Source of the DNA: Evansella sp041820985
GTDB taxonomy: Bacteria > Bacillota > Bacilli > Bacillales > Salisediminibacteriaceae
Assembly: GCF_041820985.1 (NCBI RefSeq)
Contig: NZ_JBGUAU010000008.1
Location: forward strand, 132,183-196,182
Length of the DNA: 64,000 nucleotides
Direction of reading: 5' to 3'
The notes beneath the pieces are model-generated. The model had not been told where the DNA came from, did not search any database, and worked only from the letters and a program-made list of their open reading frames with translations. Positions 29,075 to 37,324 of this stretch are shown piece by piece (the stretch's first letter is position 1; the number at the start of each line of letters is the position of its first letter). A program made the translations under genes and the position numbers.

Positions 29075-29956
29075 ATGGCTCAAGGTAGAATTGTAAAAGC
29101 ACTAAGTGGTTTTTATTATGTTGAAAATGAAGATGGAATTTTTCAATGTAGAGGTAGAGGAAACTTTCGAAACCGAAACATAACTCCATTAGTCGGAGAC
29201 AATGTTCATTTTGAAGCGGAAAATAGAACAGATGGCTATGTATTAGAAGTGTTTGAAAGAAAAAATGAATTAAATCGCCCTCCGATATCAAATGTAGATC
29301 AAGCAATATTAGTTTTCTCTACGGAAGAACCATCCTTTAGTTCTTTATTGCTTGATCGGTTTCTGGTTCATGTTGAAGCGCATGATATTGAACCAATTAT
29401 TTGTTTATCAAAGATTGACTTACTTGAAGAAAATCAAAAACAAATTCAAGCTTTTGAAGACGATTATAGGCAATTAAAATATGAGGTAGTTTCAACTTCT
29501 ATTTTTGTGGAAGAAACAATTGAGAAACTGCGTCCTTATCTACAAAATAAGATATCTGTATTTGCCGGACAATCTGGTGTTGGGAAATCTTCCTTGTTAA
29601 ATGCACTTAGGCCAGAGTTAAATATTGAAACTGCTCCTATCTCGAAAAGCTTGGGCCGAGGAAAGCATACAACTCGTCATGTGGAATTAATACCGATTGA
29701 CGAGGGTGGTTATGTTGCGGATACTCCTGGATTTAGTGCATTGGATTTTGAAGGGATTGAAGCTGAAGAGTTAACCTTGTTTTTCCCAGAAATGCGCAAG
29801 CATATAAACGATTGTAAATTTAGAGGTTGCACGCATGTGAATGAACCGAAGTGCGTTGTTCGAGAAAAAGTAACAAGCGGAGAAATTACCTCTTACCGTT
29901 ATGAACATTACTTGCAATTCTTTGAAGAAATTAAATCACAAAAACGGAGGTACTAG
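29075..29956 (+). CDS. rsgA: Small ribosomal subunit biogenesis GTPase RsgA
   Basis: A 293-residue circularly permuted GTPase (YloQ/CpgA) that tests late 30S maturation. An N-terminal OB fold (GRIVKALSGFYYVE) is followed by G4 CLSKIDL, the P-loop GQSGVGKSSLLNAL, G3 DTPGF and a C-terminal zinc site CKFRGCTHVNEPKC. ATG 29075 follows TTGGAGGT. A second, stronger ribosome site (AAAGGAGG, 29038-29045) lies upstream and faces a tiny out-of-frame TTG frame. Confidence 0.95.
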   Translation: MAQGRIVKALSGFYYVENEDGIFQCRGRGNFRNRNITPLVGDNVHFEAENRTDGYVLEVFERKNELNRPPISNVDQAILVFSTEEPSFSSLLLDRFLVHVEAHDIEPIICLSKIDLLEENQKQIQAFEDDYRQLKYEVVSTSIFVEETIEKLRPYLQNKISVFAGQSGVGKSSLLNALRPELNIETAPISKSLGRGKHTTRHVELIPIDEGGYVADTPGFSALDFEGIEAEELTLFFPEMRKHINDCKFRGCTHVNEPKCVVREKVTSGEITSYRYEHYLQFFEEIKSQKRRY

Positions 29957-29958
29957 TG

Positions 29959-30609
29959 TTGATTAAAATAGCACCATCTATATTATCAGCTGACTTTGCA
30001 AAGCTTGGGGAAGAAATAATAGATGTGGAAAATGGAGGAGCGGACTATATTCATGTAGATGTGATGGATGGACACTTTGTACCAAACATCACGATAGGAC
30101 CGCTAGTAGTAAATGCAATTCGTCCGATAACGAAGCTACCTCTTGACGTACATTTAATGATTAACAACCCAGATAGCTATATTCCTGAATTTGCAAAAGC
30201 AGGGGCGGATATCATAAGTGTTCATGTAGAAGCTTGTACCCATTTGCATCGTACGATTCAACTAATTAAAGAAACTGGGGTAAAACCAGGAGTTGTAATT
30301 AATCCTGCTACTCCAGTATCTTCTATTCAGCATATTGTGGAAGATGTAGATTTAATTCTACTAATGACAGTTAACCCTGGATTTGGTGGACAAGCATTTA
30401 TCCCATCTGTTTTACCTAAGATTAGGGAAGTAAAAGATCTTGTAGTTCAAACTGGGAAATCTATTGATATAGAGATCGATGGAGGGGTAAATCCAGATAC
30501 TGCGAAACTATGTGTCGAAGCTGGTGCAAACGTGTTAGTCGCAGGATCTGCTATTTACAATAGTCGTAACCGAAAAATAGCTATTGATTCTATACGAGGG
30601 GCATTGTAA
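29959..30609 (+). CDS. rpe: Ribulose-phosphate 3-epimerase
   Basis: A 216-residue TIM-barrel epimerase of the pentose phosphate pathway. The N-terminus IKIAPSILSADFAKLG, metal/catalytic segment HVDVMDGHFVPNITIG, HLMI and the phosphate-binding GGVNPDTA and VAGSAIY are all present. Starts at GTG 29956 (overlapping the rsgA TAG) or TTG 29959 are both possible behind CGGAGG. I prefer TTG because it matches the family N-terminus MIK. The -10 of a putative thiT promoter overlaps its stop. Confidence 0.94.
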   Translation: MIKIAPSILSADFAKLGEEIIDVENGGADYIHVDVMDGHFVPNITIGPLVVNAIRPITKLPLDVHLMINNPDSYIPEFAKAGADIISVHVEACTHLHRTIQLIKETGVKPGVVINPATPVSSIQHIVEDVDLILLMTVNPGFGGQAFIPSVLPKIREVKDLVVQTGKSIDIEIDGGVNPDTAKLCVEAGANVLVAGSAIYNSRNRKIAIDSIRGAL

Positions 30610-30612
30610 AAT
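30584..30612 (+). promoter_or_regulatory. Putative sigma-A promoter for riboswitch-thiT
   Basis: TTGATT (30584-30589), a 17-base spacer and TAAAAT (30607-30612) overlap the rpe stop. Initiation would fall about 10 bases before the riboswitch aptamer. Confidence 0.5.
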
Positions 30613-30627
30613 GAAAACTAATTGAAA

Positions 30628-30720
30628 ATACCACGAGGGGAGTCTTATGATAGACTGAGAGGAAGCTATACGCTTCGACCCTTTGAACCTGTAAGTTCGT
30701 ACTTACGTAGGGATGTGGAT
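30628..30720 (+). ncRNA. TPP riboswitch (THI box) upstream of thiT
   Basis: The aptamer landmarks occur in order: P1 arm ATACCAC (from 30628), GAGGGGAGTC, ACTGAGAGGAAG, the highly conserved GACCCTTTGAACCTG (30677-30691), CGTAGGGA and the closing arm GTGGAT. Thiamine pyrophosphate binding would favour the terminator just downstream and switch off thiT. Confidence 0.92.
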
Positions 30721-30739
30721 GCTTATATTAGATCTATGT

Positions 30740-30765
30740 GCCATTGCACCTGCAATGGCTTTTTC
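30740..30765 (+). terminator. Riboswitch-controlled attenuator terminator
   Basis: GCCATTGC (30740-30747) pairs perfectly with GCAATGGC (30752-30759), and TTTTTC follows. It lies between the TPP aptamer and thiT, 59 bases before the thiT start. Confidence 0.85.
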
Positions 30766-30823
30766 TATGTATCGGTGTTTTTGATTATGGGGAAACCTAC
30801 AATCAAAAGAGGAGGAATTTTTT

Positions 30824-31378
30824 ATGCAAAAGACAAGACCGGTAGTAATTATGGCAGAAATAGCAATTATGGCCGCATTAGCATTTATTCTTGATTTATT
30901 AACGCTTCTAAAATTTTGGCCACAAGGTGGATCCATATCCCTTGCGATGTTGCCAATATTCGTTATGGCTCTACGTAGAGGATTAAAGCCAGGCTTATTA
31001 ACAGGGTTAATCTATGGAATACTAAACTGGAATTATGATCCTTATATTGTTCACTGGTTACAAGGATTAATTGACTACCCAATCGCTTTCTTCGTTGTTG
31101 GTTTTGCAGGACTAATAACAGTGAAAGAAGAAATGCCTAGATGGAAGCAAGCACTTTATATTACTCTTGCTGTATTAATCGGTAGTGTCCTTCGTTTTGC
31201 TGCTGCATTTACAAGTGGAATTGTATGGTTTGGAATTTATGCACCGGAAGGAACGCCAGTAGCTTGGTATTCATTTACGTATAACATCTCCTATTTAGGA
31301 CCAACATTCTTAGTCTGCTTAGGAGCAATACTACTATTAGCAAACGTAAACAAACGAATTTTACACCCAAATGCGTAA
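30824..31378 (+). CDS. thiT: Thiamine transporter ThiT (ECF S component)
   Basis: A 184-residue, six-helix membrane protein that gives thiamine specificity to an energy-coupling-factor transporter (YuaJ in B. subtilis). The conserved thiamine-site region FWPQGGSISLAMLPI lies near residues 27-41, and aromatic-rich loops follow (NWNYDPYIVHWLQG). The ATG follows AGAGGAGG. The upstream TPP riboswitch supports the function. The ECF ATPase and T component are not in the window. In B. subtilis this gene is elsewhere, so its place next to thiN is notable. Confidence 0.93.
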   Translation: MQKTRPVVIMAEIAIMAALAFILDLLTLLKFWPQGGSISLAMLPIFVMALRRGLKPGLLTGLIYGILNWNYDPYIVHWLQGLIDYPIAFFVVGFAGLITVKEEMPRWKQALYITLAVLIGSVLRFAAAFTSGIVWFGIYAPEGTPVAWYSFTYNISYLGPTFLVCLGAILLLANVNKRILHPNA

Positions 31379-31410
31379 CGTTTAAGATTGCTCCATTGTG
31401 GAAAATTCCA

Positions 31411-31750
31411 GGGTAAACATCCATGCAAGTGGACAACTGCATCATGGGATTAAAAATACGTTATGAATTAGATTAGTACTAAAAATTTCCGATGCAATGA
31501 GCGTAAGCCAGCGAGACTCCTTGAAATATGCTAACACATTTTTCTGCGTACGGTGTGGTTTCAGGAAGCTTAATCAAAGTCCTGTGGGAAGCAGAGCGAA
31601 GGCGAGATGCCGGAGATTGTTTACACTCGAAGGTACCTCGGAAGCTCGCCTGGCAAAGCGAGCAGGCTGAAGCGAATGGAATACAAACAAACATAGTTAG
31701 TAATACAAGATAAGTTTAACTACCGCTAACTCGCGTATTTTTAGTAGCCG
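31411..31750 (+). repeat. Family A dispersed repeat, copy 5 (with nested insert)
   Basis: About 340 bp between thiT and thiN. It shows GGTAAACATCCATGCAAGTG, AAAAATACGTTATG, GACTCCT, a 60-odd-base nested segment (31522-31583), CCTGTGGGAAGCAGAG, GGCGAGA, CAAAGCGAGCAGGCTGAA, GCGAATGGAATACAAAC and the end GTATTTTTAGTAG. It carries an extra short insert (TTGTTTACACTCGAAGG) after GGCGAGATGCCGGAGA. I see no gene in the 389-base gap. Confidence 0.83.
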
Positions 31751-31767
31751 TAAAGGAGAGGAAATCC

Positions 31768-32412
31768 ATGAAGTATATCTTACTTGCAGCAGGTCCATTT
31801 GAATATGTTCCTCCATTAAGTGAACTCAAAATGAAACATAACGATGCACAATGGATCGGCATCGACAAAGGAACCTTTCATTTATTGAAACATGGAATAA
31901 CCCCTCTCCATGCATTTGGTGATTTTGATTCTTTAACAGTAGAAGAAGGTGAATGGGTGCACAGTCAAACTGTGCACCTTTCTGTCTATCCAAAAGAAAA
32001 AGACGCCACAGACATGGAACTTGCGTTAGACTGGGCTATATCCAAAAAGCCAGATGAAATCATTCTTCTAGGTGCAACAGGTGGAAGGTTAGATCATATG
32101 CTTGTTAACATTCAGTTTTTAACAAAAGGCCTTGAAAAAGGAGTAAATATAGTTATTGAGGATATTTATAATCGAGTCACAGTAAAAGAACCTGGAGAAT
32201 ACACTATTCATGAAAGTGAATTTCCATACAATTCATTCTTGCCCATGTCTATTCAAGTTGAGGGTCTGACGCTGACTGGTTTCCGGTATCCGTTGGAAAA
32301 CAGAACGATAACACAATCTTCTAGTTTATGTATTAGTAATGAACTAGTGAGTAATAAAGGTACTATTTCTTTTACATCAGGTAATTTACTATTATTTCAA
32401 ACGAGAGATTAG
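31768..32412 (+). CDS. thiN: Thiamine pyrophosphokinase
   Basis: A 214-residue enzyme that converts thiamine to TPP using ATP. Family motifs are GIDKGTFHLLKHGITP, HAFGDFDS, the metal and nucleotide motif KEKDATDMELAL, and LLGATGGRLDH. The start ATG follows AAAGGAGAGG. The gene complements thiT upstream: one imports thiamine, the other activates it. Confidence 0.95.
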   Translation: MKYILLAAGPFEYVPPLSELKMKHNDAQWIGIDKGTFHLLKHGITPLHAFGDFDSLTVEEGEWVHSQTVHLSVYPKEKDATDMELALDWAISKKPDEIILLGATGGRLDHMLVNIQFLTKGLEKGVNIVIEDIYNRVTVKEPGEYTIHESEFPYNSFLPMSIQVEGLTLTGFRYPLENRTITQSSSLCISNELVSNKGTISFTSGNLLLFQTRD

Positions 32413-32574
32413 AACAAGTAAGAAACAGTTTAGTATTTTTTTCCGAGTTTTTTCTAAGAAAATTGGTACTATTTTTGACTCCATGAATATAATGGGTAAT
32501 AACGAAGCACGTTTATCTTTTAACTCACATGTCCTTTAGTGGCAGGGACAGCTCATTTTCGAGGAGGGGGAAAT

Positions 32575-32655
32575 ATGAAGTTTTATACGATCAAACTACC
32601 AAAGTTCATCGGAGGCTTTGTAAAAGCGTGTTTAGGCGCGTTTAAAAAAGGCTAG
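32575..32655 (+). CDS. spoVM: Stage V sporulation protein M (26 residues)
   Basis: A 26-residue amphipathic peptide beginning MKFYTIKLPKFIGGF and ending LGAFKKG. It is nearly identical in pattern to B. subtilis SpoVM, which recognises the convex forespore membrane, anchors SpoIVA and is needed for coat assembly. The ribosome site GAGGAGGGGG is very strong. Position between thiN and rpmB is as in B. subtilis. It is good evidence that the organism makes endospores. A sigma-E promoter is expected but I could not identify it with confidence. Confidence 0.95.
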   Translation: MKFYTIKLPKFIGGFVKACLGAFKKG

Positions 32656-32851
32656 ACATATACAATTTTAGGAAACCTTTGTACTATTTTATCTAGTCAA
32701 CTGTAAGGAACATTAAAGTCAGGTGTTATAAACAAATCGGTAAAGAGGGGAGGGTGAGAGGCAGTCTCCTCCACCTTTTCAATTACTCTTTATGTTTTTT
32801 TGAAGTGGATTCCTTTATTAGGATAAAATTTGTCATCATTCGCATACTAGT

Positions 32852-32880
32852 AAAAAAACGGCGCATAAGCGCCGTTTTTT
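32852..32880. terminator. Bidirectional terminator between spoVM and rpmB
   Basis: ACGGCGC and GCGCCGT form a perfect stem with loop ATAA, flanked by A7 on the left and T6 on the right, so it can serve either strand; its position suits both spoVM and rpmB. Confidence 0.88.
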
Positions 32881-32903
32881 AGTACAATGATTAGGGTATA
32901 AAA

Positions 32904-33092
32904 TTATACACGTTCTACTTTCCCTGATTTTAATGCTCTAGCAGAAACGTATACACGTTTTGGTTTTCCGTCTACTAAAATGCGGACCTTTTGAACGTTA
33001 ACGCCCCAACGACGTTTCGTTGAATTTAAAGCATGTGAACGTTTGTTACCAGAACGTGGTCCTTTACCAGTAATTACACATTTACGTGACAT
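32904..33092 (-). CDS. rpmB: Large ribosomal subunit protein bL28
   Basis: A 62-residue L28 on the minus strand beginning MSRKCVITGKGPRSGNKRSH and containing RRWGVNVQKVR. The start at 33092 follows GGAGGGAAAACA on the minus strand; longer in-frame starts upstream lack support. It is transcribed away from the Asp23-like gene, as in B. subtilis. Confidence 0.96.
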   Translation of the reverse strand: MSRKCVITGKGPRSGNKRSHALNSTKRRWGVNVQKVRILVDGKPKRVYVSARALKSGKVERV

Positions 33093-33230
33093 TGTTTTCC
33101 CTCCTTCACACAATACGAGAAGAACAGTTGCTGTCTTCTTTATACGGTCACAAATAAAAACACTACGTAATCTTAGCATATGGTTCAAAAGATTTCAAGT
33201 GATTTTATATAAACTTTCAAGTGAATTTAC

Positions 33231-33260
33231 TTGACAGTCAAAAAAAAAAATAATCATAAT
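33231..33260 (+). promoter_or_regulatory. Putative sigma-A promoter for the Asp23-fakA operon
   Basis: TTGACA (33231-33236) and CATAAT (33255-33260) are separated by 18 bases that include an A tract, about 90 bases before the Asp23-like start. Confidence 0.5.
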
Positions 33261-33348
33261 GAAAAAAAGAGCTTTTCTTTTAAATTGAAATCATTTATAG
33301 TAAAATGGCTTTAGCTATAAGGTAACGACCTAAGGAGGCGATTCAAAA

Positions 33349-33714
33349 ATGACCATCGAAATGAAAACGAATTATGGAAAAATTGATGTTTCAAAAGAAG
33401 TGGTTGCTGTTATTGCAGGAGGAGCAGCTATTGACTGCTATGGGATAGTAGGCATGGCATCACAAAAGCAATTAAAGGACGGCATCACGGACCTCTTAGG
33501 GAAGGAAAATTTGGGAAGAGGCGTCGTTATTCGTGAACTAGAAGATGAAGAAATTCACATTGATATGTACATCATTGTAAGCTATGGAACAAAAATTTCC
33601 GAAGTAGCTCATAATGTTCAGTCAAAAGTAAAATATCAACTTGAAAAGATGTTAGGTTTAAAAGTGAATTCTGTGAATATTTTCGTACAAGGTGTGCGCG
33701 TTATTAACCCATAG
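33349..33714 (+). CDS. yloU: Asp23/Gls24 family envelope stress protein (YloU-like)
   Basis: A 121-residue Asp23-family protein with the repeated short beta-alpha pattern ISKEVVAVIAGGAA-like near the start and VNSVNIFVQGVRV at the end. The related Staphylococcus protein is membrane-anchored and linked to envelope stress. In Bacillus it always precedes fakA/yloV, as here, with 24 bases between them. The ribosome site is AAGGAGGCGAT. Confidence 0.92.
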   Translation: MTIEMKTNYGKIDVSKEVVAVIAGGAAIDCYGIVGMASQKQLKDGITDLLGKENLGRGVVIRELEDEEIHIDMYIIVSYGTKISEVAHNVQSKVKYQLEKMLGLKVNSVNIFVQGVRVINP

Positions 33715-33738
33715 TACGTACGTAAGGAGGAACATTTT

Positions 33739-35418
33739 GTGACGATCAACTTAATTGATGGTGAAAAGTTTGCACATATGTTAATTGAAGGTGCAAATAA
33801 CTTATCTAATAATTCGAAAAAAATTGATGCATTAAATGTATTTCCTGTGCCCGATGGAGATACAGGAACAAATATGAATTTAACAATTACTTCAGGAGTA
33901 AAGGAAGTAAAAGGGCAAAAAACAGATCACGTTGGTAAAGTAGCAGGTACCTTTGCTAAGGGTTTACTAATGGGAGCGAGAGGTAATTCAGGTGTAATCT
34001 TATCACAACTTTTCCGAGGTTTTTCGAAGTCAGTTGAAGGAAAAGAAACACTGACAGCAAAAGATTTAAGTAAAGCTTTTGAATACGGTGTAGATATGGC
34101 TTATAAAGCTGTCATGAAACCCGTTGAAGGAACAATCTTAACTGTTGCAAAAGATTCTGCAAAAAAAGCGGTAGAATTTGCTAAGAGTAATGATAACCCT
34201 GTTGAATTAATGGAAGCAGTTGTAAAAGAAGCAAAGGCTTCATTAAAAAGAACTCCGGACCTTCTTCCTGTATTGAAAGAGGTTGGTGTTGTAGATTCAG
34301 GTGGACAAGGTCTTTTGACTATTTATGAAGGGTTTTTAGCTGTCTTAAAAGGGGAAAAAATTGTTGACCTTATTCAACAAGAACCTAGTATGAACGAACT
34401 CGTTCAAGTTGAACACCATCAATCTATGCAAGCTCATCTATCTATTGAAGACTTAGAATTTGGTTATTGTACAGAAGTGATGATTAAATTTGAAGATGAG
34501 AAAGTGAAAGAGAACCCGTTTACTGAAGAGGCGTTCAGAGACACACTTAGTCAGTATGGTGATTCTTTACTTGTTGTTTCTGATGAGGACCTTTTAAAAG
34601 TACATATCCATGCTGAGTATCCAGGTAATGTAATCACTGAGGCCCAAAAGTTTGGATCCCTTGTAAACGTTAAAATAGAGAATATGCGTGAACAACACTC
34701 TAGTATTTTAGAACTAGAGCAAGCTGCAAACGCTTCAGCAAGTTCAAAGAAGAATGAAAAAACAGAATATGCTATTATCACTGTATCCATGGGGGAAGGA
34801 ATAGCAAATTTGTTCAAGGGTTTAGGTGCGAAAAAAGTGATTGCTGGTGGACAGACTATGAATCCTTCAACGGAAGATTTTGTAAAAGCTATGGAAGAAG
34901 CGAATGCAGATAAAATCATACTATTACCAAATAATAGTAATATTGTGATGGCCGCGGAACAAGCGGCATCTGTTTCTGATGCTGAAGTAATTGTAGTTCC
35001 TTCTAAGTCTGTTCCTCAAGGTTTAGCTGCACTACTAGCATTTAATCCTGCAGACTCTTTAGAGGCTAATAAAGAAGGTATGTTGGAATCATTAGCTTCT
35101 GTGAAAACTGGAGAAGTAACGTATGCTGTTAGGGATACCAGTTTAAATGGCGTACAAATTAAAAAAGGTGACTTTATGGGTATCTTTGAAAAAGATATCG
35201 TCACTACTTTGCCAAATGTACAAGAAGTAGCAAAAGATCTACTATATAAAATGGTGGACGAGGATAGCGAAATCGTTACTATCATTTTTGGAGAAGATCG
35301 CACTCAAAAAGAGGCAGAGGAATTAATTGAGTACCTAGAGGAACATTTTGAAGATATTGATGTAGAGATTCATCAAGGAAATCAACCACTATATTCTTAT
35401 ATTGTTTCTGTAGAATAA
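33739..35418 (+). CDS. fakA: Fatty acid kinase catalytic subunit FakA (DAK domain protein YloV)
   Basis: A 559-residue protein with an N-terminal DhaL/DAK2 nucleotide-binding domain (NVFPVPDGDTGTNM, near residue 35, and GARGNSGVILSQ). A middle domain and a C-terminal DAK1-like domain follow. With a FakB protein it phosphorylates exogenous fatty acids to acyl phosphates, the entry point to PlsX/PlsY. GTG 33739 follows AAGGAGG. A DegV/FakB gene follows immediately, which supports the pairing. Confidence 0.92.
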   Translation: MTINLIDGEKFAHMLIEGANNLSNNSKKIDALNVFPVPDGDTGTNMNLTITSGVKEVKGQKTDHVGKVAGTFAKGLLMGARGNSGVILSQLFRGFSKSVEGKETLTAKDLSKAFEYGVDMAYKAVMKPVEGTILTVAKDSAKKAVEFAKSNDNPVELMEAVVKEAKASLKRTPDLLPVLKEVGVVDSGGQGLLTIYEGFLAVLKGEKIVDLIQQEPSMNELVQVEHHQSMQAHLSIEDLEFGYCTEVMIKFEDEKVKENPFTEEAFRDTLSQYGDSLLVVSDEDLLKVHIHAEYPGNVITEAQKFGSLVNVKIENMREQHSSILELEQAANASASSKKNEKTEYAIITVSMGEGIANLFKGLGAKKVIAGGQTMNPSTEDFVKAMEEANADKIILLPNNSNIVMAAEQAASVSDAEVIVVPSKSVPQGLAALLAFNPADSLEANKEGMLESLASVKTGEVTYAVRDTSLNGVQIKKGDFMGIFEKDIVTTLPNVQEVAKDLLYKMVDEDSEIVTIIFGEDRTQKEAEELIEYLEEHFEDIDVEIHQGNQPLYSYIVSVE

Positions 35419-35454
35419 TGATGAAGTTAATTAATAAAAGGGGGTTGTGTGTTC

Positions 35455-36309
35455 ATGGGAAATGTACGCATTGTTACTGATTCGACAGCAGATATACCGA
35501 AATCGTTACAAGAGGAATTAAACATTACTGTTGTACCACTGAAAGTTCATTTTGGTGAAGAAACATTTGAGGATGGTGTTGATTTACTTCCAGACGCTTT
35601 TTATGAAAAACTGCAATCTGCCAATCAAATTCCTACTACGTCTCAACCAACCCCTTATCAATTTGAGACAGTATATCGTAGTATATTTGATGAGAATTCT
35701 GACAGTGATATTATATCCATGCATTTATCTTCAAAATTAAGTGGTACGTTTCAATCTGCGTATATTGCATCACAAACATTAGGGACCGATGTACCAGTAT
35801 CTGTAGTTGATACAAAAAGAGCTTCTTATGCTATTGGGATTATCGTCGTAGAATTAGCAAGAATGGCGAAAACTGGAGCAACAAAAGAAGAATGTATGAA
35901 ACGTTTGGACTCTCTTTTAGAGGATACCTCTGTATTTTTTATGGTAGATACATTAGAGTTTTTAGAAAAGAATGGTCGTATAGGAAAAGCATCAGCTGTA
36001 TTAGGGTCTTTATTAAAAATTAAGCCAATTCTTTCATTGAACAACGATGGAGAAGTATTTCCTTTTGAAAAAGTAAGGGGCCAGAAAAAAGCGGTTAGTC
36101 GAATTATACAGGAGTTAGAAACAAGATATGGGAAAGAAGATGTTAATATTGGTATTTCTCATGCTCAGTGTCTTTTAGAAGCAGAAGAAATGATGTCTAA
36201 ACTTACTGATAATTTTCATGTGAAAGATCAAGTTATTACTGACATTGGTCCAGTAATCGGTACACATGTTGGTCCAGGAACAATTGCAATTTCTGTAACA
36301 AAGGTATAA
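35455..36309 (+). CDS. DegV family fatty acid-binding protein (FakB-like)
   Basis: A 284-residue DegV-fold protein. The N-terminal IVTDSTADIP, the STADIP-type acyl-binding loop, and HLSSKLSGTFQSA are family signatures. FakB proteins hold the acyl chain while FakA phosphorylates it. ATG 35455 is at the right distance from AAGGGGGTT; GTG 35449 is too close. It lies 36 bases after fakA and is followed by a terminator, so the two likely form one transcript. Confidence 0.9.
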   Translation: MGNVRIVTDSTADIPKSLQEELNITVVPLKVHFGEETFEDGVDLLPDAFYEKLQSANQIPTTSQPTPYQFETVYRSIFDENSDSDIISMHLSSKLSGTFQSAYIASQTLGTDVPVSVVDTKRASYAIGIIVVELARMAKTGATKEECMKRLDSLLEDTSVFFMVDTLEFLEKNGRIGKASAVLGSLLKIKPILSLNNDGEVFPFEKVRGQKKAVSRIIQELETRYGKEDVNIGISHAQCLLEAEEMMSKLTDNFHVKDQVITDIGPVIGTHVGPGTIAISVTKV

Positions 36310-36357
36310 GCAATTATTTTTATTATCCGTGTATAAGCAGTTTCTAGATAAAATGAC

Positions 36358-36396
36358 AAAAACCTACCTTTTGGAAACTTGAGGTAGGTTTTTTCT
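36358..36396 (+). terminator. Terminator after the degV/fakB gene
   Basis: AACCTACCT (36361-36369) pairs with AGGTAGGTT (36382-36390) and a T6 run follows. From here to sdaAB at 36641 (about 245 bases) I see no gene, repeat or convincing promoter. Confidence 0.88.
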
Positions 36397-36640
36397 CCGT
36401 TTAAGAAAGCATAACTATACTGACTAGTATATTATCTAGCTACAGGAGACATCACCTCGTGCCAAATAACATGCTTAATTAAAAGCAACAAGCTATTTAT
36501 CGTTAATTAATAGAATAAATAGGTAAGTTATGATGGAATCTGTGAATATGAATGTTTTCCATAGCTGTTTCTATATCTATTTGTTAATATAGAAAGAGAG
36601 TAATGTTTCCTGTAAATTATTTCATCTAGGAGGTACAACA

Positions 36641-37303
36641 GTGAAATATAGAAGTGTGTTTGATATTATCGGTCCGGTCATGATTGGTCCTTCAAGTTCT
36701 CATACAGCAGGTGCGGCTAGAATTGGATTAGTTGCAAGACAGCTTTTTCAAAAAGCTCCTACATGGGTATCTTTTCATTTATATGGTTCGTTTGCCAAAA
36801 CTTATCGGGGGCACGGTACGGACGTTGCTCTAGTTGGTGGTATATTAGGATTTGATACTTTTGATAATAGAATAACGGAATCTATTGAGATAGCTAAAAA
36901 TAGTGGCCTGACAGTTTCTTTTCATGAGGAAGAAGCACATATGGATCACCCAAATACCGTAAAAATTCACTTAGGTGACGATTCTCATGAGATGGAACTA
37001 GTTGGTATTTCCATTGGTGGGGGGAAAGTAGAAATAAAAGAGTTAAATGGCTTTGAGCTGCGATTAAGCGGGAATCATCCAGCAATACTCGTAGTACATG
37101 ATGATCGTTTCGGTGCTATTGCATCTGTTTCAACCATCTTGGCGAAAAACGAAATAAATATTGGACATATGGAAGTTTCACGTAAAGAGGTGGGGAAAGA
37201 AGCGTTAATGGTTATTGAAATAGATCAAAATATTGGTGGAAATATAATGAAACAAGTGGAAGCTCTTGATCATGTGACGAAAGTGACAAAGATCCATGAA
37301 TAA
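36641..37303 (+). CDS. sdaAB: L-serine ammonia-lyase, beta subunit
   Basis: A 220-residue regulatory/beta chain of the iron-sulfur L-serine dehydratase that makes pyruvate from serine. It starts YRSVFDIIGPVMIGPSSSHT, the conserved serine-rich motif. A C-terminal ACT domain starts near residue 148 (AILVVHDDRFGAIASVS). GTG 36641 follows TAGGAGGT. It is 21 bases upstream of the alpha subunit. Confidence 0.95.
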   Translation: MKYRSVFDIIGPVMIGPSSSHTAGAARIGLVARQLFQKAPTWVSFHLYGSFAKTYRGHGTDVALVGGILGFDTFDNRITESIEIAKNSGLTVSFHEEEAHMDHPNTVKIHLGDDSHEMELVGISIGGGKVEIKELNGFELRLSGNHPAILVVHDDRFGAIASVSTILAKNEINIGHMEVSRKEVGKEALMVIEIDQNIGGNIMKQVEALDHVTKVTKIHE

Positions 37304-37324
37304 TATACATCTAGGAGGAGCATC

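Noticed and set aside
30622..30894. 90-codon frame across the TPP riboswitch
   Set aside because: It covers the aptamer, terminator and thiT start in another frame; RNA landmarks explain the sequence better.
32413..32574. Sigma-E promoter before spoVM
   Set aside because: One is expected from B. subtilis, but I could not find a -35/-10 pair convincing enough to report.
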